Assembly (NCBI GenBank): GCA_038736355.1
Contig: JAVYML010000002.1
Span: 186,001 to 250,000 of the forward strand
Source of the DNA: Candidatus Hadarchaeales archaeon
GTDB lineage: Archaea > Hadarchaeota > Hadarchaeia > Hadarchaeales > WYZ-LMO6
Reading direction: 5' to 3'
DNA length: 64,000 nt
Shown: positions 7,257 through 14,324 of the stretch, in pieces
Layout: every line of letters begins with the position of its first letter
Numbering within the stretch: position 1 is the first letter of the stretch
Notes under the pieces: generated by a model
What the model was told of the DNA's origin: nothing
Databases searched by the model: none
The model's input: only the letters and a program-made list of their open reading frames with translations
Made by a program: the position numbers and the translations under genes

Positions 7257-8503
7257 GTACCGGCTTCCCAGGACTGCAGGTATCTTCGCTGCTCTTCCGT
7301 CTGCCTCTCTAGTTTGATCCCCATGAGCCTCAGCTTTAGTTCTGCCACCCTCCTGTCTATTTCCCTGGGCACCTCATGCACACCCGGCCTCAGTTCTTTC
7401 CCATGCTTCGCCAGGTAAGCCAGGCTCAGGGCCTGGAGAGAAAAGCTTAGGTCCATGATCTCCATCGGATGTCCCAGTGAAAGCTTCCCAGCCAGGTTCA
7501 CCAGTCTTCCCTCCGCCAGCAAGTAGAGACGCCTTCCATCCTCCAGCTTGAATTCCTCCACATCCTCCACCACTTCCCTCCTGCGCACCGCCAGCCTCTC
7601 CAGAGCCTCCAAGTCTATCTCCACATTGAAATGCCCGGCATTGCAAAGGAGGGCTCCATCCTTCATCTCCCTGAAATGCTCTTCCCTGAGCACGTGGAAG
7701 CTCCCCGTGGCCGTGATGAAGATGTCCCCTTCCGGACAGGCCTCCTCCAGGTTCTTGACCGAAAAACCATCCATGACGGCCTCCAGCGCTCTTACGGGAT
7801 CCGTCTCCACCACCGTCACCAGCGCTCCCAACCCCTTGGCCCTCGAGGCTATCCCCCTACCCACATGTCCGTAACCCACCACCACTACCTTCTTCCCTCC
7901 CACCTGCATGTTGGTGATGGACATCAGGGCCTGAAGGGTGGATTCCGCCGTGCCGAAGCGATTGTCGAAGAGCCTCTTGGTGGGGGTATCGTTCACGGCG
8001 ATGACGGGAAACCTCAACTTCCCCTGGGCCTCCATCGCCTTCAACCTCAGGACCCCAGTCGTGGTTTCCTCGCATCCTCCTATCACCCCTTCCACCCCAG
8101 CCGAGTGAATCTCGGAAACCAGGTCCCCTCCGTCGTCTATCAGCAGCTGGGGACGGTCGGCGATCACCCTCCTGAGATTCTGGTAGTAATCCCTCCTGCT
8201 CTCACCCCTCCAAGCGTAGACACTCACACCCTCTTTGACGAGGGCAGCCGCCACTTCATCCTTCGTGGAGAGGGGATTGCAACCGGCGAGGGAGACCTCG
8301 GCCCCGCCTTCCTTCAACGTCTGGACCAGAACGGCGGTTTTGGCCTCCACATGAAGGGCTGCCCCCACCCTCAGTCCCCTAAGGGGTCTGGTGCGGGAGA
8401 ATTCCTTCCTTATCTCCGCCAGCACGGGCATGTGCTCCCTCGCCCACTCCACCCTCTTCCTCCCGTTGGAGGCCAGCCTGAGGCTTCTCACCTTGTACCT
8501 CAA
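7253..8503 (-). CDS. ahcY: S-adenosylhomocysteine hydrolase
   Basis: The 416-residue NAD-dependent enzyme reversibly cleaves S-adenosylhomocysteine (or S-inosylhomocysteine in some archaea) and so relieves product inhibition of methyltransferases. It has the N-terminal substrate region (GAALHVEAKTAVLVQTL), AGCNPLSTKDEVAAAL, the NAD-binding GYGHVGRGIASRAKGLGA and the C-terminal HP-EIMDLSFSLQAL. The start is TTG at 8503, overlapping the upstream HD gene stop as TTGA with GGGAGG upstream. It is the last gene of a tfe-HD-ahcY operon. Confidence 0.95.
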   Translation of the reverse strand: MRYKVRSLRLASNGRKRVEWAREHMPVLAEIRKEFSRTRPLRGLRVGAALHVEAKTAVLVQTLKEGGAEVSLAGCNPLSTKDEVAAALVKEGVSVYAWRGESRRDYYQNLRRVIADRPQLLIDDGGDLVSEIHSAGVEGVIGGCEETTTGVLRLKAMEAQGKLRFPVIAVNDTPTKRLFDNRFGTAESTLQALMSITNMQVGGKKVVVVGYGHVGRGIASRAKGLGALVTVVETDPVRALEAVMDGFSVKNLEEACPEGDIFITATGSFHVLREEHFREMKDGALLCNAGHFNVEIDLEALERLAVRRREVVEDVEEFKLEDGRRLYLLAEGRLVNLAGKLSLGHPMEIMDLSFSLQALSLAYLAKHGKELRPGVHEVPREIDRRVAELKLRLMGIKLERQTEEQRRYLQSWEAGT

Positions 8504-9033
8504 CCTCTCCCTCCCGTCATTCTCACGATCTCCTCATGAAGTTTTCTGAGGCGCTCGAGCGCGGGATGGGTGGGTCCCAGTTCCCGCTTGAACCTCTCGA
8601 GGATCTCTTCGAACCCCACCTCGTCCTCCCCCTCTATTAGTTTGTCAGCATATGTCACGAGCTTCTCCTCCACCGTGAGGGGTAGGAAATCCCTCTCGGG
8701 CAACCCCAGTTCCCCCGCCTCTTCTTTCGGTATTCCAGCTCCCAGATGGTTCTCCGCGAAACGGGAGAGTTCGGGAAAGCCCTTTTCCCTCAGAATTCTC
8801 CCACCTTCCACCCCGTGTCTTATCCCGTGCGTCACGGACCTTCCTATGTCGTGGAGAAGGGCACCTATCCCCACCAGCTCCCTATCCACCTTCACCCCGT
8901 TCCTGCTCACCAATTCGGCCAGCTCAAGGGCCTTCCTTTCCACCGCCAAACAGTGCCTTATCACCCCCTCCCCGCAACCCACTTCCCTCAAGAGGGAGAG
9001 GGCCTCCTCACGAGTTGGTTTGAAGTTTTTCAC
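8500..9033 (-). CDS. HD-domain protein, TIGR00295-like
   Basis: The 177-residue protein carries VIRHCLAVERKALELA, the HD pair in GIGALLHDIGRSVTHGIRHGVEG, and a late VTYADKLIEG, the order found in small archaeal HD phosphohydrolases of the TIGR00295 type. The substrate is unknown. The GTG start lies 26 bp inside the end of tfe, and the stop overlaps ahcY, so the three genes are probably one transcript. Confidence 0.82.
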   Translation of the reverse strand: MKNFKPTREEALSLLREVGCGEGVIRHCLAVERKALELAELVSRNGVKVDRELVGIGALLHDIGRSVTHGIRHGVEGGRILREKGFPELSRFAENHLGAGIPKEEAGELGLPERDFLPLTVEEKLVTYADKLIEGEDEVGFEEILERFKRELGPTHPALERLRKLHEEIVRMTGGRG

Positions 9034-9559
9034 CCCACTGACGCTTGAGTTCCTCCACTTGGGCTTCCAAACTGGCTATGATCTGCTTGTTATCCATGAA
9101 CTCCATAGTCTCCCCGCAGTGGGGACACTTGAACTCATGCTCCGAAGCCTCTTCGAAGGTCATGCGGGGGCAGTTGTTTTTGCAGGAGAAGAACATATGC
9201 CCCCTCTCGTATTCCAGCCTCTCCTCCAGTTTCCTAAGGAGCTCCTGCCTGATGGACTGGAGGTTCTCCAGTGCTCCTTCCATCTCCACATACCAGCGAT
9301 AGATGTACCAGCCGTTGTCCTCATTCCTGAAGCGGTGGTAGTTGACCACCCTGTTCTCGTACAGGTCGTACAGGATCTTCCTTACCAAGTTGACCCTGAG
9401 GCGGGTGAGCTTCGCCAATTCCTCATCCGTCAGCTGTTTTCCCCAAAGCTTGGAAAGGATGAGCAGTCCATTCTCTCCTGCCACTCTTTTGATAAACTCC
9501 CGCAAAACGGGATTCTTACTGAAAGGATTTTCTTTCTTCCCCCCCTTTTTCGTGCCCAT
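9008..9559 (-). CDS. tfe: transcription initiation factor E alpha subunit
   Basis: This archaeal TFE-alpha has 183 residues, with an N-terminal winged helix (GLLILSKLWGKQLTDEELAK, followed by VNLVRKILYDLYENRVV), a coiled-coil linker and a C-terminal zinc ribbon (CKNNCPRMTF ... FKCPHCG). The first knuckle is spaced C-x3-C rather than the usual C-x2-C. TFE helps open promoters at RNA polymerase. A TATA-like element on the minus strand (TGATATAAG) lies at 9584-9592, about 30 bp upstream of the ATG. Confidence 0.93.
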   Translation of the reverse strand: MGTKKGGKKENPFSKNPVLREFIKRVAGENGLLILSKLWGKQLTDEELAKLTRLRVNLVRKILYDLYENRVVNYHRFRNEDNGWYIYRWYVEMEGALENLQSIRQELLRKLEERLEYERGHMFFSCKNNCPRMTFEEASEHEFKCPHCGETMEFMDNKQIIASLEAQVEELKRQWGEKLQTNS

Positions 9560-9646
9560 CTTTATAAAGTTGCGACCTCTTTCCTTATATCAATTGTTAG
9601 AAACACGGCACCTTTTTGGGACCTCGGAAGACTGAAGGATGACTCC

Positions 9647-9735
9647 GTGATTCACACTGGCTAGAAATCGAATCACTTGAATTCAACTCCGGAACCCATG
9701 GTGAAGACCCGTCTCGCGGTCGCGAAAAGACTTTT
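9647..9735. promoter_or_regulatory. repeat-rich control region upstream of the alcohol dehydrogenase
   Basis: Three symmetric elements occur in under 80 bp: gtgattc...gaatcac (9647-9653 and 9670-9676), the perfect palindrome ttgaattcaa (9677-9686), and tcgcg-gt-cgcga (9714-9725). The last abuts a TATA-like cttttatg (9731-9738). No coding frame is seen between tfe and the dehydrogenase. The arrangement resembles operators around a regulated promoter; no regulator is identified. Confidence 0.4.
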
Positions 9736-9765
9736 ATGAACCCTCATCGAGGGAGAAGGATACCG

Positions 9766-10929
9766 GTGTGGTGGTTCCTGGCACCCAAGGTGGCTTTTGG
9801 CGAGGATGCCTTGGACGCCTTGGAAACGGTGAAAGGAAACAGGGCCATGTTGGTGACGGATCAAAACATCAAAAAGCTGGGCTTCGTGGAAGAAATTGTC
9901 CAACGCCTGAAGAAAAACGGCATGGAGGTTCTGGTCTTCGACGAAGTGGAACCCGAGCCTTCCAAGGAAACCGTGATGAAGGGTGCTGAGCTGGCCAAGG
10001 AATTCTCTCCCGACTGGTTCGTGGGGCTGGGGGGAGGTTCCTGCATGGATGCCGCCAAAGCCATCTGGGTCATGTACGAAAGACCGGATCTCAGGATAGA
10101 GGACATTACCCCAATGACGGAACTTGGACTCAGGAAGAAGGCCAGACTCGTGTGTATCCCCACGACCAGCGGTACGGGATCGGATGCCACCTGGGCAGCC
10201 GTCATCACCAGCAGAGAGGAGGAGTTCAAGGTGGAGCTGGCCTCGAGGGAGATCCTTCCCGATCTCTCCATCGTGGATCCCAAACTGGCCTCCAAGATGC
10301 CTCCTTCCCTCACCGCCAGCACGGGGATGGACGTGCTGGCCCACGCCTTCGAAGCCTATCTCTCCCAGTGGAGCAATCCCTTTTCCGATGCCCTGGCCTT
10401 CAAGGCCATCCAGCTGGCCTTCACCTACCTCCCCAGGGCCCACGCCAACGGTAACGACATGGAGGCCAGGGACAAAATGCACGTGGCAGCCACGATGGCC
10501 GGCATGGCCTTCTCCAACTCCCAGATAGGCCTCATCCACGCCATGGGACATTCCCTTGGAGCGGTGTTCCACATACCCCATGGAAGAACGGTGGGACTCT
10601 TCCTTCCCTACGGGCTGGAGTACGCCTTTGGGACCGTGAAGGGGAGGCTGGCGGAGCTGGCTTGGGCGGCGGGAATAAGGGCGGGAACGGAGGAGGAAGC
10701 GGCGGAGAAGTTGCTTGAGGAAGTGAGGAACCTGATCAGGAGATTGGGAGAACCCCTCTCGATCAGGGAACTGGGGATAAAGAGGGAAGAATTCGAAAGC
10801 AGGCTGGAGGAGCTGGTGAGGAAAGCCATGCAGAGCACGGGGATCTTCACTAGCCCCAGGGTACCGGATGAGGCGGACTGCAGGAAGCTCTTCCTCTACG
10901 CCTACGAGGGAAAGAGGGTGGACTTTTAG
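9766..10929 (+). CDS. iron-containing (group III) alcohol dehydrogenase
   Basis: The NAD(P)-dependent enzyme has the group III Fe-ADH layout: N-terminal WWFLAPKVAFGEDAL, coenzyme loop GLGGGSCMDAAKA, PTTSGTGSDAT, and metal ligands in MDVLAHAFEAYLS, IHAMGHSLGA and HIPHGRT. I prefer the GTG at 9766 (387 residues). It follows a gggagaagga ribosome-binding site and matches the usual family N-terminus, whereas an ATG at 9736 falls inside the TATA-like element. It is followed at 41 bp by an SDR. It probably interconverts an alcohol and an aldehyde; the substrate is unknown. Confidence 0.9.
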   Translation: MWWFLAPKVAFGEDALDALETVKGNRAMLVTDQNIKKLGFVEEIVQRLKKNGMEVLVFDEVEPEPSKETVMKGAELAKEFSPDWFVGLGGGSCMDAAKAIWVMYERPDLRIEDITPMTELGLRKKARLVCIPTTSGTGSDATWAAVITSREEEFKVELASREILPDLSIVDPKLASKMPPSLTASTGMDVLAHAFEAYLSQWSNPFSDALAFKAIQLAFTYLPRAHANGNDMEARDKMHVAATMAGMAFSNSQIGLIHAMGHSLGAVFHIPHGRTVGLFLPYGLEYAFGTVKGRLAELAWAAGIRAGTEEEAAEKLLEEVRNLIRRLGEPLSIRELGIKREEFESRLEELVRKAMQSTGIFTSPRVPDEADCRKLFLYAYEGKRVDF

Positions 10930-10970
10930 CCAAGGGATAAGAAGGGAAAAACCCAGTTCGTCTTGGGAAA

Positions 10971-11768
10971 ATGAGGTTGAAGGGAAAGGTGGCCCTCATC
11001 GCGGGAGCAGGCTCCAGTGGACCGGGAATAGGGATAGGAAGGGCAACCTCCATCCTCTTCGCACAGGAAGGGGCCAAGGTGGTCTGCGCCGATATCAACG
11101 AGAACGCCGCCAAGGAAACCCTGAAGATGCTCGAGGAGAGGGGAGGCGAAGGCATCGTGGTCCAAGGGGACTTCACCAAGAGCGAGGATGCCAAAAGGAT
11201 CGTGGAAACCGCTGTCTCCACCTACGGGAAGCTCGACATCCTCCACAACGTGGTGGGAATAGCCACACCCTTCGGGCTCCTCGACACCACGGAAGAGGAC
11301 TGGGACGCGGTAGTCACCACCAATCTGAAGAGCATCTTCCTCATGTCCAAGTACGCCGTTCCCCATATGATCAAGGGTGGAGGAGGGGTGATCATCAACA
11401 CCTCCTCGGCAGCCGGGTTGACTGGACATCCCAGCCTCACCTACGCCACCACGAAGGCCGCCATCATCAACATGACGAGGAGCATGGCCATAGATCTGGC
11501 GGAATATAACATCAGGGTGAACTGCATAGCCCCCGGTTTCCTGGACACACCCATGGTGGCACCCATCATGACGGAGGAACGCAGGAAGGTGCTCGAATGG
11601 ATGATACCGTTGAAGAGGATAGGAACGGCCTGGGACGCCGCTTACGGTGCCCTCTACCTCGCTTCCGATGAGGCTTCTTACGTGACCGGCATCACACTGG
11701 TGATAGACGGTGGCATCCTGGCGGGGAGGGGGATAGGGCCAGCGAAACCTCCGGGTGGGATGGTTTGA
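10971..11768 (+). CDS. short-chain dehydrogenase/reductase
   Basis: The 265-residue classical SDR has an N-terminal nucleotide motif (LIAGAGSSGPGIGIGRATS, with a short insertion), the NVVG structural motif, catalytic Ser in NTSSAAGLTG and the YATTK Tyr/Lys pair, then PGFLDTPM. It resembles bacterial-type 3-oxoacyl-ACP or alcohol-oxidising SDRs. It sits between the Fe-ADH and a NIPSNAP gene whose TTG start overlaps its stop (TTGA), pointing to a three-gene operon acting on a small alcohol, ketone or aldehyde. Confidence 0.88.
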   Translation: MRLKGKVALIAGAGSSGPGIGIGRATSILFAQEGAKVVCADINENAAKETLKMLEERGGEGIVVQGDFTKSEDAKRIVETAVSTYGKLDILHNVVGIATPFGLLDTTEEDWDAVVTTNLKSIFLMSKYAVPHMIKGGGGVIINTSSAAGLTGHPSLTYATTKAAIINMTRSMAIDLAEYNIRVNCIAPGFLDTPMVAPIMTEERRKVLEWMIPLKRIGTAWDAAYGALYLASDEASYVTGITLVIDGGILAGRGIGPAKPPGGMV

Positions 11769-12115
11769 TCTACGAACTCAGGAGCTACACGGTGAGACAG
11801 GGAAAGCTGCGGGACTTCCTCCTCTTCTACAGGGACAAGGCCATGCCGCTGGGGGCGGAAAAACTCAGGGGAAGGGGAGAACCCGTGGGACACTGGATCA
11901 CGAAGTACAGGGAAGTGGTGGACCTGGATGGGGAGGCCAAGGTGGTGGAGGAGGAAGAGGTCACCTACATGTTGGCCTTCGAGAGCAGGGAAAAGAGGGA
12001 GGAATTCTGGGAGGACTTCCTGGGCTCGGAGGAATGGCAGAGACTGATGCCCGAATGGCTCACGCTCGTGCGCAGGATGGACAACCGGCTGCTGGAGCCC
12101 ACCGAGCTCCCCTGA
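11765..12115 (+). CDS. NIPSNAP-family protein
   Basis: The 116-residue alpha/beta-barrel protein begins MIYELRSYTVRQGKLRDFL, and the segment EEFWEDFLGSEEWQRL is also typical of NIPSNAP dimers. Biochemical roles are poorly defined; bacterial members often sit with catabolic dehydrogenases, as here. Start TTG at 11765 overlaps the SDR stop by 4 bp. It ends 3 bp from the convergent hypE. Confidence 0.78.
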   Translation: MIYELRSYTVRQGKLRDFLLFYRDKAMPLGAEKLRGRGEPVGHWITKYREVVDLDGEAKVVEEEEVTYMLAFESREKREEFWEDFLGSEEWQRLMPEWLTLVRRMDNRLLEPTELP

Positions 12116-12118
12116 ACC

Positions 12119-13165
12119 TCAGCAGATCCGCGGTACCGGATCCCCGTACGGGGGAGGCAGGATTCTCTTCCCTCCGGGAGAGGTCTCCATCACCACTTCC
12201 CTGAACTCATCCGTGACCTCTCCTATCAGCTCCGCCTCCTTTCCCAGCCTCGTGGATCTGAGGGCCTCCAGTACCTCCTCCGCCTTCTGGGGCACCACCC
12301 CTATCACGACCTTCCCTTCGTTGGCCATCTCCAGAGGATCCACCCCCAGCATCTCGCAGGCCGCCCTCACCCCTTCCCTTATCGGTATCCTCTCCTCCCA
12401 GAGGAGGATCCCCACCCCGGACTTCTCGCTCCACTCGTTGAGGGCATTCGAAAGACCCCCGCGGGTGGGATCCTTCATGGCCACTATCCCGCCCACCTCC
12501 AGGATCTCCCTTATCATGTGGTTGAGGGGTGCGACATCCGACTTCACCTCCGTCTCGAACCCATAGCCCTCCCTGGCGGAGAGAATGGCCACCCCATGAT
12601 CCCCCACCGTTCCCGACACCAGGATCTTGTCCCCCGGTCTGAGGTTCGAATCCAACAACCACCTGCTCTCCATCTTCCTGTACTTCCTCACCTCCCTGAG
12701 GTTGTGCTCCAGTTCTTCCCCCCTTATCCCTATCCCGGAGGTGTTGATCACCAGCTGGTCCAGGGCCCCCTTCTCCATTACCTTCGTGTCACCCGCTATG
12801 ATGTGGACCCCTGCTTCCTTACAGGTCTCGGAGGCGCTCCTCAGGATCCTGCGCAGATCCTCCAGCGGAAAACCTTCCTCCACGATGAGACCGCAGGTCA
12901 GGGCCAAAGGCCTAGCCCCTATCACGGCCAGATCGTTCACCGTTCCCGAGACAGCAAGCCTCCCTATGTCCCCACCCGGAAAGAAGAGGGGCTTGACCGT
13001 GGAAGAGTCCGAATGGAGAGCGATGTCGTTCACCACGGAGGAATCGTCCAGCGCCTCCAGCGGAACCTCCACCCCGCTTCCACCCAGCTCCCCTACGATG
13101 AGCTGCTTGATGAGCTCCCTCATGGCCGTACCACCCGCCCCGTGAGCCATCGTTATTCTCTCCAC
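12119..13165 (-). CDS. hypE: hydrogenase maturation protein HypE
   Basis: HypE dehydrates the C-terminal thiocarboxamide to a thiocyanate that supplies CN ligands of the [NiFe] centre. The protein starts MERITMAHGAGGTAMRELI at GTG 13165, with a GGGAGG site upstream; longer frames add a basic stretch not found in the family. It contains the ATP-binding DDSSVV and GDIGRLAVSGTVND segments, the DPTRGGL motif and the diagnostic C-terminal PRIC with the modified cysteine. It is divergent from hypA, and the intergenic tract at 13166-13230 has a TATA-like element usable in both directions (around 13199-13207). Confidence 0.95.
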   Translation of the reverse strand: MERITMAHGAGGTAMRELIKQLIVGELGGSGVEVPLEALDDSSVVNDIALHSDSSTVKPLFFPGGDIGRLAVSGTVNDLAVIGARPLALTCGLIVEEGFPLEDLRRILRSASETCKEAGVHIIAGDTKVMEKGALDQLVINTSGIGIRGEELEHNLREVRKYRKMESRWLLDSNLRPGDKILVSGTVGDHGVAILSAREGYGFETEVKSDVAPLNHMIREILEVGGIVAMKDPTRGGLSNALNEWSEKSGVGILLWEERIPIREGVRAACEMLGVDPLEMANEGKVVIGVVPQKAEEVLEALRSTRLGKEAELIGEVTDEFREVVMETSPGGKRILPPPYGDPVPRIC

Positions 13166-13230
13166 CAAGCACCTCCCTCTCACCACCCGGGAAAAAAAGG
13201 TTTTAGCCTTCTTCCCTCCCTCCTTAATCA

Positions 13231-13623
13231 ATGCACGAGTGGGCAATAGCGGAGGGAATAGTGGAGGCCCTGCTGGAGAGGGGAAAGAAGGAAGGGGCGA
13301 GGAGGATCACGGGCTTTAGGGTCGTCCTGGGGGAAATTCAGGGAGTGGAGGAGGGACTCCTCAGGTTCGCCCTGGAGGAACTCTCAAGGGGAACCATCCT
13401 CGAGGGAGCGGAGATAACCTTCGAGAGGGAGAAGGGAAGGGTGGGCTGCAGGTCCTGCGGGTTCGAGTGGTCACCGGAAAGGGGAAGCATGGAGGAGGAG
13501 GCCCTACATTTCCTCCCGGATCTCCTTCCCCTCTTCCTCAGATGTCCGAGGTGTGGGGGCTTGGATTTGGAAATCAAAGGAGGAAGGGGAGTATGGGTGA
13601 ACTCGTTAGAGATAGAAAAATAG
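13231..13623 (+). CDS. hypA: hydrogenase nickel-insertion protein HypA
   Basis: The 130-residue HypA begins with the nickel-binding MHE motif and has a zinc domain with C-x2-C pairs (CRSCG and CPRCG). The zinc loop is extended by an acidic insertion (SMEEEALHFLPDLLPLF), as in archaeal HypA proteins. It delivers Ni to the large subunit of a [NiFe]-hydrogenase. Its 3' end overlaps the MinD-type HypB gene by 31 bp. Confidence 0.93.
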   Translation: MHEWAIAEGIVEALLERGKKEGARRITGFRVVLGEIQGVEEGLLRFALEELSRGTILEGAEITFEREKGRVGCRSCGFEWSPERGSMEEEALHFLPDLLPLFLRCPRCGGLDLEIKGGRGVWVNSLEIEK

Positions 13624-14324
13624 ATCCGAGGGAGGCCGCCCTGAGGAAAAGGCTTCCCGAACTGGGAGTCGTTCTTCCCGTGGTCAGTTCCAAAGGGGGA
13701 GTGGGGAAGAGCCTCCTCTCCACCACCATGGCCCTCCTCCTGTCGAGGAGGGGATATTCGACGGGACTCCTAGATTTGGACTTCCACAATCCCTCCGTGC
13801 ACCTCATCTTGGGCAAAAGGGGAGAGCCCCTCGAGGAAAGGGGTCTGATACCCCCCGACGTGGAGGGGGTGAAGTTCCTCTCGGTGGTCCACTTCTCAGG
13901 CGACCTCCCCCTCCTCCTCAGAAAGGGGGGGATAACCTCCTCCCTCCTCGACCTCCTTTCCCTCACCCGCTGGGGAAGGCTGGATTACCTCCTGATCGAC
14001 ATGCCACCGGGGAGTGGGGACGAGCTCTTGGAAGTCCTCAGACTCCTGAAGGGGGCGGAGTTCCTAGTGGTCACCACGCCTTCCAAGCTCTCCAGGAAGA
14101 GCGTGGAGAGGATGATAGAGGGCCTTAAGGGGGCGGGTGGAAGGATTGCCGGAATAGTGGAGAACTTCTCCTCTTCCCCTTCCCAATGGGAAGGCGTGCG
14201 ACTGCTCGGATGGATAAGGTATGACCCCGAGGTGGAGGAGGCCCTGGGCAACGTGGAAAGACTTCTCGCGACCTCCTTCGCCTCCGATGTCGGAAAGGTG
14301 GTGGAGGAGTACCTGAAGGGATGA
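13593..14324 (+). CDS. Mrp/MinD-type HypB (ATPase partner of HypA)
   Basis: The 243-residue ATPase carries a deviant Walker A SSKGGVGKS (about 32-40), a switch segment LDLDFHNPS and IDMPPGSGDE. It starts at ATG 13593 inside hypA. In Thermococcales the HypB function is performed by such a Mrp/MinD-family ATPase (mmHypB), which binds HypA; placement between hypA and hypF makes that the best call. The alternative is a general Fe-S scaffold of the Mrp/Nbp35 group, but no C-terminal C-x2-C is seen. The stop overlaps hypF as ATGA. Confidence 0.82.
   Translation: MGELVRDRKIDPREAALRKRLPELGVVLPVVSSKGGVGKSLLSTTMALLLSRRGYSTGLLDLDFHNPSVHLILGKRGEPLEERGLIPPDVEGVKFLSVVHFSGDLPLLLRKGGITSSLLDLLSLTRWGRLDYLLIDMPPGSGDELLEVLRLLKGAEFLVVTTPSKLSRKSVERMIEGLKGAGGRIAGIVENFSSSPSQWEGVRLLGWIRYDPEVEEALGNVERLLATSFASDVGKVVEEYLKG

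Noticed and set aside
13231-13623. Internal frame covering the 5' extension of the MinD-type HypB (from 13467)
   Set aside because: The extension is the hypA 3' half in another frame; the conserved ATPase begins at ATG 13593.
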